A DNA stretch of 64,000 nucleotides, taken from positions 8,804,001 to 8,868,000 of the forward strand of contig CM082576.2 of the NCBI GenBank assembly GCA_040954595.2, in the 5' to 3' direction. The notes under the pieces were generated by a model that was not told where the DNA came from, did not search any database, and saw nothing but the letters and a program-made list of their open reading frames with translations. The stretch's first letter is position 1, and every line of letters starts with the position of its first letter. The position numbers were made by a program, and so were the translations under genes. Shown here piece after piece: positions 1 to 13,500 of the stretch. This DNA is from Balanoglossus misakiensis (lineage: Eukaryota > Hemichordata).

Positions 1-1732
1 CTCCCTGCGTGGGTGCTTATATTAAAGGCGTTAATTTTAGTGAAGTCACATGTTCTGAGAAGTCGAAGTATGAGTTACTATTTATGAAGTGTCACTCTAA
101 TGGCCATGTCATTTATTCTCTGAAGTGATGATCTCGATGAACTTGACATACTTGTACTTTTGCCTACTCTATGTGATATCTTTGGATCTTACGCAGCACA
201 AGTATGTCAATTATGAGGAAGCACTTAATAAATATCTATTCCGTCATTTCTGTATACACACGGGGCTGACTCATGATAACCAAGTTTAGCATGAACTTTC
301 ACCTGATGGTGTCAAACAAACTCGGCTACGTGAATTTTCCTGTTTAAAAATCTAACCACGTCACTGTTGTGGAGTTCAAGAAACTACTCAGGGGGGTGGG
401 GGGAGAGAAGTGGTTGAAGATAGGAAGTGGTACTTTATGATTGATTGTGTACGAGTCTTGAAATGGAGTTGCAGATCCTTTTCTGATAGCGTCTCCTGAT
501 CTACTCAACATGTGGCTTGTAGTTTTTCATCCGTTATAAAGTGAATCAGTGGGTATGTTTGGAGTTCTTTATAACATGTATAGTAGACAGACAGATGTTA
601 AATGACTCCATAAGCTCCATACTCTTACACAAAAGTTAGCTCAAAAATATCATTTTGTTTTTGGGGATAGAATTAATGGATATTAGCCTGCTCCCAATAA
701 AGGGGAATCTGAAAGGTGAAATTCCCTTTGAATGACGTAAAACAAGTCAGTTGACGAACATCATGAAGTTTATCTGGTTGTAACTAAATGTCAGCATGAA
801 GCAAAATGTTGTTAGTAATCAAAAATGTGAATATTTAGTATTTCAGAATGTCATCACAAACTTAAAAGTCATCAGTAATCACAAAGATTACTTCAGTCCG
901 CTATCAGTTGAATCAATTCTTTTCCTGTTTTATCAGCTATGTTACATGCAAATGTAACTAATCCTGCAGCAGGTATATCTTGTTTCTCATTTAATCAATT
1001 TCAAACACAAACCAAGCTCTACAATCAGGGAGCCCTAAGCATTCAATACGTACACCAAATTTAAACAACAGGTAATGAAAGAAAAATATTTCTGTCTGGT
1101 TACTATCTGTAAAACACACTAATGCCAACTACATGTATTTTTATTATCAAAGGTTATTTATAAAGTTTTCATTAGTATCATATGTGACAAAACATCCTTT
1201 ATACGTAGTTCATAACTTGTTAATTTATGCGTGTAGCGTTTGCGTCATCTGCTGAATCAAAAATATTAGAAATGCGTGTATTTTTATTAACATGGCTTTA
1301 AACGATTAAGGGATCATCGTCATGCATACGAAGAGCAAATAAAACAGTTGATATGTATTTGTGTTAACACAGGCCCAGGGTTGACAGGTGATGTTTTACT
1401 TATTTTTGGCTCTGAGTATAAAAAAACTTCCTCAGTATGGCTTTCTCATGACAAGAGAATAATGTCAACACTACAACAGTGTATTCTTACATTTCAAAAT
1501 ACCACAGTACAAAATCTGAGACTGTGAAAACCGGGCACACGCATGTAATTTTGAGTCCTCTAGGGCCCTGGGTAGTAGACTTTTACCCTTTCACCACCAT
1601 GGTTTGGTCCAAATCCATTGTTTTCTGTGGTAAATTTGGACCTCTAAAAGGGAACAGGGGGTGAAAGGGTTAAAGTGGTGTACATTTGATTTTAATTTTG
1701 TCTTGACATGTCGAATATAAGTGAAGACAAAC
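1..1732. other. Left flank: LRRC57 intron with one MITE
   Basis: AT-rich sequence with no recognisable exon on either strand. It should be part of the last LRRC57 intron. The only structured piece seen is the 84-bp TTAA-type element at 1586-1669. Confidence 0.6.
1586..1669. mobile_element. 84-bp piggyBac-like MITE, copy 1
   Basis: Short element bounded by inverted ends CCCTTTCACC and GGTGAAAGGG, with TTTA on the left and TTAA on the right. A second 84-bp copy lies at 30070-30153. CCC ends inserted at TTAA are the signature of piggyBac-type transposons; the family assignment is inferred from ends only. No coding capacity. Confidence 0.7.
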
Positions 1733-4700
1733 CTGATTTTGATTGACATTGAGTTCAATAGCTTGCAGACTGGCCAGTGCATCGGGCAGCAGAGTGAGTT
1801 TGTTCTGTGAGAGATCGACCACATCGAGATTCTTCAACTCACACAGTTCGAGAGGAAACTGGGTGATCCCGTTTCCACACAGAGAGACCGTCTTCAGTGA
1901 TCTCAGTTTCCCAAAGGTGGCCGGTAAGCTTGTTATCCTGTTGCTGTTGAGAGAAACTGCCTCCAGTTTTGTCAGATTTCCAAATTCCAGCGGGAGAGAG
2001 GCTGTGAAAGAGAAATTCGGGGAAAAGCCTAAATTTGAATGTCTTATGAAATATACATCCATCAGAAATATCCACAACAATTTTAATTTTAGTGATGTAT
2101 TCAAATCAAATATTCACTGACATTATGCATTGATATGACAGTAGCCCATATACATTTTAATCTCATGAGATAAGATACCCCAGTTGCAGAGAGAATATGG
2201 ATTTCTTTCTTTTTTCTTTCAGTATTAGGCTTGATCACAGTTCTCCATTCACCTTGATTTCAGATGACCTTTTGTGCAAAAATCGGTCAACATTATCTAA
2301 CTTCATCTAACTTTTGATTCACACGCACACAGATTAATCTACATGACAAGTGGGTTAAATGTCAGAGTAGATCCAAGACAATGGGAAATTAGGCAACATT
2401 ACACCATTGCTTCCTGCGGTGAATGGGCCGGGCAAATAACATGGCATGGTAAGCATGCAGTGTCGCAATCTACGGCACATGCTTCTTGCGTGCTGCCTTG
2501 GATGGCCAAGCGTTTTTGCATAGGGAATAATCAATGGGAAAATACTGGCCTAGGGCTGACACACACACACTGCAGGCATGCATGCCTTGGAAGGATCTGG
2601 AAAGGTCTGACATGTCTGTGTGCACCCTGGGGTGTGTTTAGTGGAGGCAATGCATATCACCCTGCATGTGTACATGTAGTGCATGTTGCCTGTACAGCAT
2701 TGGCCCCAGTTGTAATCCCAGTCAGGGCAATTGCTCCCCATAGAGACAATACACGTAACTCTTTCTCTGAGCCTTGTTAGCAATGTACATGTAATTACAC
2801 AGTATTGTATGCAGCATAGCTTTTGAATATCTATTTCAGAGCTGAGATATTATGAATAATACAAATCCTAAAAATAACTCAATTTGTTTTATAGGTTCCA
2901 AAACGAAAATAGCTGCCAGTACAGTGTATGTGTGTTACATGTATATCGAATGTGATCTGCCAATCATGGCAAAACTAATATGAATGACACCAGTCCCTTT
3001 GGAGGAGACTATTCATTTCCATCAGGTGGCTGAGATGCAGAGAACATCAGCATTATTTTCATGATATTTCTGCCAAACTTAATCTATTAAAAACCGATGT
3101 ACATTTGTACTTGGCTGAAGAGAGTATAAGATAAAGAGCGCCCTCAAAGGCAGAAGCAATTTTTTCACTCTTTTCGCCAATACAGTAATGGATCAGTGTT
3201 GGAGATATAAATTGCTGGGGATGCTTGAAGAAATAACTAAAATAACAGCAATAAAATTGATCTAATATTTCCATGGTGACATAATGACACCCCATGAATA
3301 AAAGTAATGCATGATAAATGGAGATTTCCTATCATGTTTGTCCATGTTGCTGATCAGGACAGATGAAGACAGTTCTGTGTTTTCTCCAAAAAAGATCACG
3401 GAATGTGCTTAATGTGGAATGATATAGTACATCGCTGAATGAATCAGCTGTATCGACTTGAGAAAAAGGAATGTCTTCAATGTGACCTGATTTATCAAGT
3501 TACCAAGTGAATCAGGTATAACTTTAATAAGATATGAATCTTGGTGTGCTGATGGTTCATTAAAGTAAGAGTATCCTACAGTTCATCTGCTGCGCAGGAT
3601 CTGTGGAATAGCATGATCTGGCAGGCCACAACTGCTTGTCAAATACTGAGAGGGGGATGTATGGCATCCCCTTAAATTGTGGGGGGGGGGGTTACAATCC
3701 TCCTTTCAGTAACATTATGGGTGAAACAGTTAGGAATAGATTGGAAATATCTTTAAAACCCCAAAATAGTATGCCAGTGTGGCATACTACTTCTGGAGTG
3801 ATAAAATATTGTGACCTGTGCAACATTCACACAAACCACAAGTATTACTATTAAAGTCTTGTGGTGATAAACTTACCTAGTCTGTTGCTATTGGCAAGAA
3901 AATTTTTCAGTAGAGTAAACTGGGCTATGCTCTTTGGCAAGACTTGTAATTTGTTGTCAGAGAGATCGAGAGTTCTCAGGTTTTTAGTGAGTCTCATTAA
4001 TTCTGGAGGTACCTGTAACAGAATGAGAAACAATTCTCATTGGAAATGGACCACATCATAAATGTACCAATTATCTACAATATATTATGAGCGCGATGTT
4101 GGAATTGAACACTTTATGGACTTGAATCCACATCAGTATTATGAGGTTAACCACAGAAAAGATTTGAGTATGCTGCATGGTCTATGTGGTGTAATACATC
4201 AGATTGATTTAATCGTTTGTTTTCCGTATCAACTTAAGCTTCTTGATTTACTCCTTGAAGGAGCACTTCTTTTGGTATAGATGCAATGACTGTAGCGGGT
4301 GCTACTAGGTTGCTGTCAACCCGCTACAATAATTGCAGCTATACTTTGGGTTCTCTTTTATAGAGTATATCTACTTTGTGTAAATGTAGGTCAAAGAAAC
4401 TGTAGTGTAGAACAAAATACATCGAGACCATACATCGTCCCAAATTCAGTGTGACAGCCCATCATTTTAATTCAAGCCAACAGATAATATTGATCGTGCA
4501 TAAAACATTATCTCGCCCATTAAAATATTTCGCGATAAAAAATAGACCCACAGTGACACACGTCAGTAGCACTTGAGAACCTTGTGTGGTATTTTTTTTT
4601 TCATGGAATGATATAACTTGTCAATAAATCTTCTTTTTGCTTCATAAACGTCCAGCTTGGTGTCTTGAGAGCAATTAATTTGAGAGAAGAGATGAGGACT

Positions 4701-5206
4701 CTTTAATGACTTTATTTGCATTTGAATAGTGAACTTACCTTTTGACGATGAACCCCCCTAGCTGGACGACAAAATGATCTAAACGTATCATGAACGTTTA
4801 TTTTGTTGGCACCATTCATTAATTTACTTTTTGAAGCATATATAAATGCAATATATTTCGATTGTAATATGAGTGCATTTCGAGTGTATTAAAGTAATTT
4901 TCGTCGTACGAGGTCTCCTTCACTCCATTAATTATGACCAGGTTCCGTGACGTCGTCTGCCCGGATATTATACTAACAGGGACGCGGATTTCGCATACTA
5001 GTATCCTGTCCAATTTTGGAAGCATAACATGACTTATCGAGTCTGGCAGGAAAAAATTTAAACACTCTGAAACACGAGGTAACGATCATTATAATCTATG
5101 ACGACAAGTACAAGAAATTCCCTACCTCGGTGAGGCCGTTCCCACCCAGTTGACACACACCGGTCTTTTCTGCCCTCTCTATATGTGGTTTTATGGAGTT
5201 TCCCAT
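1733..5206 (-). CDS. LRRC57: LRRC57-like leucine-rich repeat protein, 3' end outside window
   Basis: Three coding exons: 5126-5206, 3877-4012 and 1733-2001, with phases 0, 1 and 0 at their ends, giving 162 residues. The protein starts MGNSIKPHIERAEKTGV; a Gly2 with a small residue nearby is a typical N-myristoylation signal and is shared with vertebrate LRRC57. Leucine-rich repeats follow from about residue 28, with segments such as NLRTLDLSDNKLQVLP, KLEAVSLNSNRITSLP and LKTVSLCGNGITQFP. Vertebrate LRRC57 is about 240 residues, so roughly 75 C-terminal residues are missing. The last visible exon ends at a GTTTGT donor, and I found no convincing downstream exon in 1-1732, so it is inferred to lie left of the window. 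The molecular function of LRRC57 is poorly known; a membrane-associated scaffold role is inference. Its start faces NTPCR across 313 bp. Confidence 0.92.
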
Positions 5207-5519
5207 GTTTGAAGTTCTCACCGATATTCTTGATATAAGAAACCGCTAAGATTCCTAAAATTCCATTCGAAACACGACAGTGTTGTTATTTTCGTACTAT
5301 GTACACATCCACCCTGAACACATCCTATGTTTACATGGTTTACTTCCGGATTCTTGGTTTGACCTCACTTGCGCAGACTCAGTCGGGGTTTTTCCCAACA
5401 TTCCTAGCGTCTGCTGACTGAGAAGAGTTCAAAGGTCGAGAAGTTAGAGTAAATTTGCTGTAAAGATGGGGGACAACTGAAAATCGTGTATGTCAGTGAC
5501 ATATAAAGTTTGGAAGGGA
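5207..5519. promoter_or_regulatory. Bidirectional promoter region, LRRC57 / NTPCR
   Basis: The 313 bp separates two divergent start codons (LRRC57 minus, NTPCR plus), so it must hold both 5' UTRs and presumably a shared promoter. No TATA box stands out near either start. On the NTPCR side there is a four-codon upstream ORF (ATG GGG GAC AAC TGA, 5466-5480), followed by an in-frame upstream ATG at 5490. Confidence 0.65.
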
Positions 5520-7918
5520 ATGGCAACTTCCGTGGGTTCCATAAGACATGTCATATTAACAGGATCGCCAGGTATAACCACTTTGTACGTAACTAAACTT
5601 ACAAATCGAAATGTACCCCCCCCCTCCTTCATCCATATGCATGGTGAAGGGGGGGGGGGGGGGGTTAGTTTGTTGTATTATATGGCTGTACATGTATATA
5701 ATGGAAAGTACAGTATTTGGCCCAGCTCTGTGTTGCACATGGGCTGTGTGTTGTTTATGCATGTAGCTAGGCTAACAATCATATAAAATATCTAAGTTTC
5801 AGTAATGTGAGGCATTCAACATTTATTGCCAATGACGGCAGTTACTGAAAATACCATTAAATAATATTCAAGATGAGTAGATAAACCTAAAAGGCCTCAG
5901 ATTACCTGAAACAGAGCTCTCTCTAGAGCTTTATAAATACTAGTTGTGTTTTTGTCATTTAGGAATTGGTAAGACTACACTCATTAGGAAAACTGTTGAA
6001 GAACTTCAGGGAGATGGCATTGCTATACAGGGATTTTATACCGAGGAAGTCCGAGGTGGGCACGGCAAAAGAATCGGATTTGATGTGGTAACCCTAGATG
6101 GACGGCAAGGAACGCTGGCCAGGGTCAGGTATAAACACGAGTTTCTTGTTGGACCAAGGGATGGTTGACCTTTTCTCTTGTATAAATCACTTGTTGGTGT
6201 TGAGCAGACCAGAAGAAGCTGTGGTTGAAATACCGAACGTAGTGCATTTTATTACAGTGCTCAATGTCTTTTAACAGACACAAATATAGGCACCGCCATT
6301 GTTACATTCTTGCAGTTGACAGACTACTGTCTATCATCAAACGTTGTGTTGTCAGCGCATGTGTATTTCTATAATCTTGGATATATACAGACTAAAGCAG
6401 GTTAAATGAAAATATCTTGGCGATGACATCACAAAGTCATCTTGGATATAATTTTAGAATTCATGCTGTCCTGTAACTTTAATTTCAATTACCCAAATAC
6501 CAGGTATGTCACAGACAGTAAATTAAACTTCCTGTGGTATCCCACACCCAAAGCATACATGTAGAAAACTTGCATTCCTTTCCATCACAAATTTCCCTGC
6601 CAAACTTGGTAATGATAATCAGAATATTCAATTGTAGGCATGGAGACTTTACTTGTAGACTTCAGGAAGCTTAAAACATAAACATGCCACTTCAAAACAG
6701 CATTAAATTTAACCTGATGAGTATGGTGAAATAACTTGTGGAATCAGAGTGTGGGGGTCTTATAGGTAGACCAATTGTGATCAATTTACAGAGAGCTCGG
6801 TGTGTGTGCACATTCTTGGAATTGTGGAAAAGCTAAACTTAACATCAAGTATTCCGGCGTGATGCCACAAAATGATAAAAATGCTACCCCCAGCACTTGC
6901 CTAATCCCAGAGTTTAATATTTACAAACCAGCCAGAGGGTAACGCCGCTAATCTGGTATGTACGTCGATGTAATGAAAACTGGCCAATTGTTTTTTACCA
7001 GATGTTCCAATTTTCACTTGCTTATTTTTTTATTCATTATTTGGCAGCTCAGATGGAAGCGACCGTGGCAGTGGTAGGCGTGACTACAGGGTTGGCCAGT
7101 ATTCAGTGAATCTCCAGTCTTTTGAAGACGTTGCTTTACCTGTGCTGCGTTCCAAGGTAAATTTACCCAATACGATCACTCACTGTCTGTGTGTGTGTCG
7201 GCAGATGTGGAGTTCATGTTGCATTGTTGGTGATCGTTACGTTTATTTTAAGAAACATCTCATCAATAAAAGTAACTATCTGCTTTCATGGTTCACCCCA
7301 TTTAAAGCATTCAATTGAATCGAAGTCTCACTCTGAACGAAACTCATGCAACAGGCATGCAGTCTTATATTTGGAATGTCCGCAGTAAGATTTCATGTTT
7401 TACCTCAAGAGGGCGCTGTTGACAAGAAATGTCTTCACACATTTTCTCTCTCATCTTTCTGCTGTCTATTAAATGAAGAGTTCAGATGGCAAGTCCCCAG
7501 TCTATGTCATCGATGAGATTGGAAAGATGGAGTTGTTCAGTGAGACTTTCAAAGCCGAAGTGAAGTCTTTACTAAACAAATCTGGCAACACCGTTCTCGC
7601 AACGATTCCTGTACCCAAGAACAGACCACTGCAATATGTGGAGGAAATACGCAATAGAAAAGATGTCAAACTGTTCACTGTGAGTTTTGATTTACACAAG
7701 ATGGCATAATTACTTCCAATGAATTATATGCAATGATTCAGATTGTGTTAACGTTTTTATAAAATGAGTCTTATAATCTTTTACTGATTTGATATTTTTA
7801 ATGCAGCACTTCTGACTTCAGTTTTGTGCACATCTTCTATTTGGTTCAGGTATCGCGAGAAAACAGGGGAAGTCTTCTACCAGATATCGTTGCAGCTGTG
7901 AAACAAGCCATCAGCTGA
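5520..7918 (+). CDS. NTPCR: Cancer-related nucleoside-triphosphatase (NTPCR/THEP1 family)
   Basis: Five exons: 5520-5571, 5963-6128, 7048-7156, 7479-7679 and 7850-7918. All junctions are GT-AG and the reading frame stays open to TGA, giving 198 residues against 190 in human. NTPCR hydrolyses nucleoside triphosphates and belongs to the AAA+-like THEP1 family. Visible motifs are the Walker A loop GSPGIGKTT (residues 15-23), GFYTEEVRGG, RIGFDVVTLDG, the Walker B stretch VYVIDEIGKMELF (from 117), TIPVPK, EEIRNRKDVKLF and a C-terminal NRGSLLPDIVAAVKQ. I chose ATG 5520 because it gives MATSVGSIRHVILTG, close to the human N-terminus; an in-frame ATG at 5490 would add ten residues. A four-codon upstream ORF precedes both. 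The gene is complete and ordinary. Confidence 0.96.
5613..5664. repeat. poly-C / poly-G hairpin in NTPCR intron 1
   Basis: A run of Cs, then CCTTCATCCATATGCATGG, TGAAGG and a run of about 18 Gs. The two halves are reverse complements around a short ATGC loop, so the strand can fold back with G:C arms. The G run may also form G-quadruplex structure and could be length-variable. Confidence 0.7.
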
Positions 7919-8396
7919 AGCTTCACCATGATTGGCACTGCTGAAGAAAGGACTAATTTGCCTATCATATCACGTGATGCAAAATCAACCAATGGCGGCT
8001 GGATTATCCGGGGTGCAGTACATGAAGACACTTGTAGACTGAATAGAGACAGTGTGAAAATAGAAATTATGTCGCAGTTAGCTGCCGTTTTGGTCGAACA
8101 AATTTCATTGACCGATCTTTTGAAACTGCCTTGTGACAAGGCCGTGTTTTATTCTTGCCAGAGGTCTTCGAGTCGACCTATGGCCTTACAGAGACCTGAA
8201 ACACAGAGTCGAGACTAAACCCACTACTGCCCCCACAATCAACTCTGCATGCCAGTGTCGTTTTTACACTAAAACTTTATTCCCTGCAATAATTCAAAAG
8301 AAAACATTTTCTTTTTCCTCACTTATTTGAAAATCACAACTCTGTCTAAGAAACACCGTGGTTCTGAAATGTCATCAAAATAATTTATTCTATCAA

Positions 8397-8402
8397 AATA
8401 AA
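8397..8402 (+). terminator. Candidate polyadenylation signal for NTPCR
   Basis: AATAAA lies 479 bp after the NTPCR stop codon. It is the first canonical plus-strand hexamer I noticed downstream. A TTTATT (AATAAA on the minus strand) sits nearby at about 8384-8389, so the 3' ends of NTPCR and the convergent PPP5C could meet or overlap here. Confidence 0.45.
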
Positions 8403-10502
8403 GTTTACACTCTTTCAGGTACTTTCCAACCGTAATAGAATGGTGTGGAGTCGAGTAGACCTTAGGGAAGTCTTGCAGTGGGAAAGCAGACGCAACGGAC
8501 AAAGTCAAAAACTGTTGACATTATTTTGGTGGTTTTGATTTCTTTTGACAGGTTATTTATGTTGTTCTACTCACTGAAACATGCCTCTTGTGTTGTAGCT
8601 CAATTCACAACACACATGTGAATATTACACATGAATGCTTCCATCATTTAATTTTTAGTCAGTACCAAAAATTGCATTGTGGATGTGTTTCCAAGTTATA
8701 CCCATGTACAGGGTGCGAGATGGAGTTGTCACAACTGGTCATGTAGCATATTTCAGTGAGCAGAACAACTTAATTAGCCATCAAAAGAAACAGAAAAAAA
8801 AGTCAAAAGTTACCAACTTTGTCCCTTTAAGACAAGTGTGGCTTACTATTTGTGCGTATTGACCGGGTACAGTCTGATGTGGAATGGTTACAATTGTTGA
8901 ATACACTTCATGTAATTTCCAAGGACCTGCTGAAATCAGAGACGCTCGGCAATATTTGAGATGTGCTTACTTGCCAAAGAAAGAAACAGTTTACACAGCA
9001 TTTTGATGGTTTACATTTTACAATATTTCCAAAAAGGCAGCAAAAGAAGTTGTCTAAATACACAACACAGACGATACTCACCACTTCATGCATGCTGGGA
9101 ATATACAGGCTATTTACTGGCAACCTCTATAACTTAACATAGACCCAGGAGGGGAGATACAAAACCAGGAGAAAAAGTAAAAGTATTACAGCATTTTCTT
9201 TTTAAACCCCACAATTCTACACCTGGGACACTTAAAACCATGGCGACGCACTACCTGTACTTTGAATATTATTCTGTACCAGGTGTGTTTGTTAACCTTT
9301 GACATGACCGGAATTTCTCAAAAAAATCCCATCTTTTTTCCCTTCAAATGGACAGAACATGGATATACCACTTTGGTAATGTGCATAGGACGGCTTTTAG
9401 TTTGGTGTGTGCCAACACTGGTTAGTCTTAAGCACATTGAAATTTTGGGAAAAAGTGAAACCGTTCAGAGATATTGTACTTAGTTCTTCAGTTTAACACA
9501 CACCCTGCCATGTGATAGTACAAGTCATCCAGTATGAGACTTGCTTGTTGCATATCTTGCTACTAAAAAAAATGTAAATATTGACGGGTTTGGCTATGGT
9601 TTACAAAGTCACAACATTGACAACACTCGTAATAAATCAGTCCCTCTCAAGTCATCAAATGAATGACCTTTTGTCTTAGATTCCATGGAATATTTCTCTT
9701 ATGATTGTACTAGAGCTGTTGGAATACAATATTTGATTTTACCATTAAAAATGTGGCATGTTGTCAAAATTAATGTTTAAACAGAATAAAACCCATACCA
9801 GGTCATGTGATGGACTCCATTCTGATTGTGGAAGCATGTCCAGATTGATGCGGAGATAGTGTGAATTTTTCTAATCGTCAAATGTAAACATCTTCACAGT
9901 GGGAGTCGATTTAGCTTGTATCCCCCCAAGTCAAACTTTTTCTTTTAATCCATTCTTGTTAAATTTCCTTTCTTTAAAATGTTTGAAAAATCTTTAAAAT
10001 GTCAACACCTTGGAAAATGAAATCATTTTTTTACAAACATTACTAAACACACAGACCCCCTCCTCTCTCCTATTTTTTAAACCTCTATCTGCATGGAAGA
10101 CTGCAACATATTCAAGATTTTTGTGTGTGGGCCTCTTGCGTCGAGGGCAGCTTAAAAGTAAGGAAATGTAAATCATGAATTTATAGCTGAAACGTTATAA
10201 AAAAATGAAAACTCAAAACACCGAAAAAAGAAAAAAAATTGGAAAATCTTTTCACTGTACTAAAAGTCACTGTAAAGCTCTCGGAGAGTTAAGCTGCATT
10301 CAATGTGTACAGAAACGGGGACAGCCACACTTTTTTATAGCATCAGCACACGCGGGCCGATCTAACCAGATATTGTAAATAGCGTGGTGGTGGTGGTGGG
10401 GTTTTGCATGGGTGAGAGAGACTTCCAAAAACAATCTTGTTCTCTTTCCCTGATTGACTCTTGGCTCACGGATAAGTACAACTGGCGTGTGTGCGAGGCT
10501 CA
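8403..10502. other. Convergent spacer between NTPCR and PPP5C
   Basis: About 2.1 kb between the end of NTPCR and the PPP5C stop codon. It is AT-rich with many short poly-A and poly-T runs. No further exon, RNA gene or clear mobile element was recognised. Part of it should be PPP5C 3' UTR; I could not fix its polyadenylation site. Confidence 0.5.
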
Positions 10503-13500
10503 TCACATGAAGCCGAATAGAGAGCTTGCATAGGCCATGGGTTTCACATTGGGATGTGGCTGAAAAGAAAAGAAAAACAGGTGGGTGTCATTATCGCTTG
10601 GGTTTCAATACTCTGTACTCTAAAGCCTGATCGAGGTAACCTCAGAAATGCATGATTATTTCGTTACTTACCACAGCTTCGTAGGTTTTGAAGTTTGGCT
10701 TCAAATCTGCGCCCATGTTGATAAAGGCACCCTTATTACCCATCTGGTCGCTGAAAAGTAAAAAAATATGGTTGTATTTATGATCATGACGTTTACGGTC
10801 AAAACGATAACGTTTTATAAGAGTGTAACCTTTGTTCTGAAAAAGAAGCGACAATGACAAACTTACCAGTAATTTGGTGCTGAGAATACTGTTATGCATT
10901 TGCCGTTGTGGCCGACTTCGTACCCGTCCGACTTGACCTCGTGGCTCCTGATGATGTAATCCAGATTGTTGTGTGCCAAGAACTTGGCGGTGACGTCAGG
11001 TCCGAACATGACACCAACACCTCTCTTGCTGGGAGCCCTGCCGTACTGCGGTTGCGGATCAGACCACAGAATCTCGCACATTATCCCTGTGTGAAGGTAG
11101 ATAGCAGCCAAGATTACTGAGATGTAGCTGATCATCTTTGATGGTATATGCAGTTTGTGTGACCTGGTTACAGACTTGTAGTGCTGTGGACTTTGACTGC
11201 AAAGTCAAACATTTTTTTGATCGGGGGAGAGTTGAATTCTCAACTACAGCTATTAACAAAGTTGTGGAGCCTCTGTGGTATTATGTCTGAAGTGTGTGAT
11301 CACACAAATGATCAGAATGTACCAGAAGGACCAGAATGAACCCTGACAAAAACAGATTGGGAGTCAAACTGCGAGTGAACCAATGGACTGTTCCATTCAT
11401 CATACCTGAATCTGGTGGCTGCCTATTTCTGTCTATCTTCCTGATTTCATCCAACGTGACGTCATCACGACTGAACAGTCCACCATGCATTACCTGTAAT
11501 CAAGGACAAGATCAAGAGTCTAAGCAACAACACATCAGCTACTCCCCCCCCCCCACCCAACAAAGTACGCAGCACACAGCAAGTCAAATTGGCATTTACT
11601 ACAGCAACTTTTCTACTTACAAGTACTTTGCTATTTATACAATGCGCCAGTGGTAACCAGTTGTACACCTCTGTAAAAAGTTCCCCCATCTGCGAGGTGT
11701 ACTTGGCCTTGACCTCACCGAAGAAACCATACATCTGATTCATATTTTCACTTTCATGGTTTCCTGAGAGAAAAGAAGAAAATACACAAGTGAGTAGACG
11801 CCAGAAGAACAAACAAACTAAAAAACTATAGAAAAAATTGGCAATGTCGTTTTCCCAATTCAACTGTCCACAGTGTATCTAATGCAGAAAGTTTTGTGAT
11901 CAAAATTCACATAAAGGCTAAACTTACCCCTTGACATGTGGAAATGGTTCGGATATAGAAGTTTGAATGAAAAGAGAGTAAGTATGCACTCTGTAGAAAA
12001 AGAACCCCTATCTACAAAGTCCCCATTAAACAGCTGAGGCAGACAGTTAAGGAAGACATTGGGATATGCTACTGAATTCTTCAGTGGTAAATGTCACTGG
12101 TAGAAACATAAGAAAGTTCTGGTTTCTGTGATTGGAGAATGGCTGCTCCACCTGATCCCCAAAGGTCCTATCAGGGAGAGGCACACATCTCGTCATGTGC
12201 ATTGCATGGCTGTTGCTGATTGGTCCAAAGTACCTGCACTCATTTCCATAATGGTGTGATGTGATATTGTAGATACAACAGCACACTGGAGCTATGAAAA
12301 ATAAAGGATACGTATGGATTTTCTTCCGATGGCAAGCCATTTATCTCAAATATGTTCAGAAGGTCGTAGTATTGTCCGTGAATATCACCACACACTGTAA
12401 ACTTGCCGTTTTCTGGTACTGAGATATCACCTAGCGAAGGGCATTTCATGAAGAGTTCTCTTATTTGCACTAAAATCTGAAACATGGATGGACAGAGAAA
12501 ACAATTACAAGCAATGCAAAAAGGAGACATCTCAGGCCTCTTATGGGAAAAAACAATCTGCTTTCTGAACTGTACTTGACTGTACTTGTACCCTTTGGCA
12601 AGTACATGTACACCTACCATATAAGCATATTTCCTATGTAATTTCTTTTCATCTTTAAAAGTCTGCATCATATCTTTCATAAATTCCAACGTGACTTTCC
12701 CATTTTCTATCTTTGGTCCGTCATAGTCCCCTTCTATTGCTGAAATCAAATCCACAGGTGACACAGTTAGATAGAAATTCTTGTAGAGCAGATTACTGGA
12801 GGAAACACCTATGTTGTAAATGGGTTCAGTGCGTTCAAAGCTTTGTGAAGTTGTGTGTTCCGGTGTGCTTTGTATTTGGCAAAATTCTATTTATTTTCCC
12901 AAGGTGAAAATTCCCTCGGTAATTCAATCATATCACGAATATTTAAAGATGTATCAACTTGGCTATACTTACCCATATTTTCTATATCTAGTGTTTCCAC
13001 TATTGATTTCTTGTTATCGTCTACAGATATTGCTCGTTCAAACGCCTGTCTCTTCACGATTTTGTTACATTCGGTGTATTTAGCCTTAGCATCTTTGTCA
13101 TTGGGCCTGGCTTTTTTTACCTGCAGATGAAGTCACGAGTCAGCAAGGACCAGTGGTATACAGCCCCCTCGATGGCAGCAAATAAATACATGTACTGGAT
13201 ATGAGCAAGAGATAACACTTACAGTTTCATAGTCCTTCAGTGCAAGTTTGTATTTACCAAGTGCCATGTTGGAAGTGGCTCGTCTGTAGTAGCCCTGTGA
13301 GAAGACAATCACACATTTTTTTTAAATTCTGAAACAGAATACTGGACAGAACATCACTAGGTTTTGGAGTAAATAAACAGATAAATTCATTAATTGGATG
13401 AACAGAATTATCACATATAACACATTAACAAACGGAGGGCACAGTATTTTGAGAAGAATTATATAGTAAGACCAAAAGGTGAAATTTCACATTTTTTACT

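Noticed and set aside
1-1732. Search for the last LRRC57 exon
   Set aside because: No segment resembles the conserved C-terminal part of LRRC57; it is inferred to lie outside the window.
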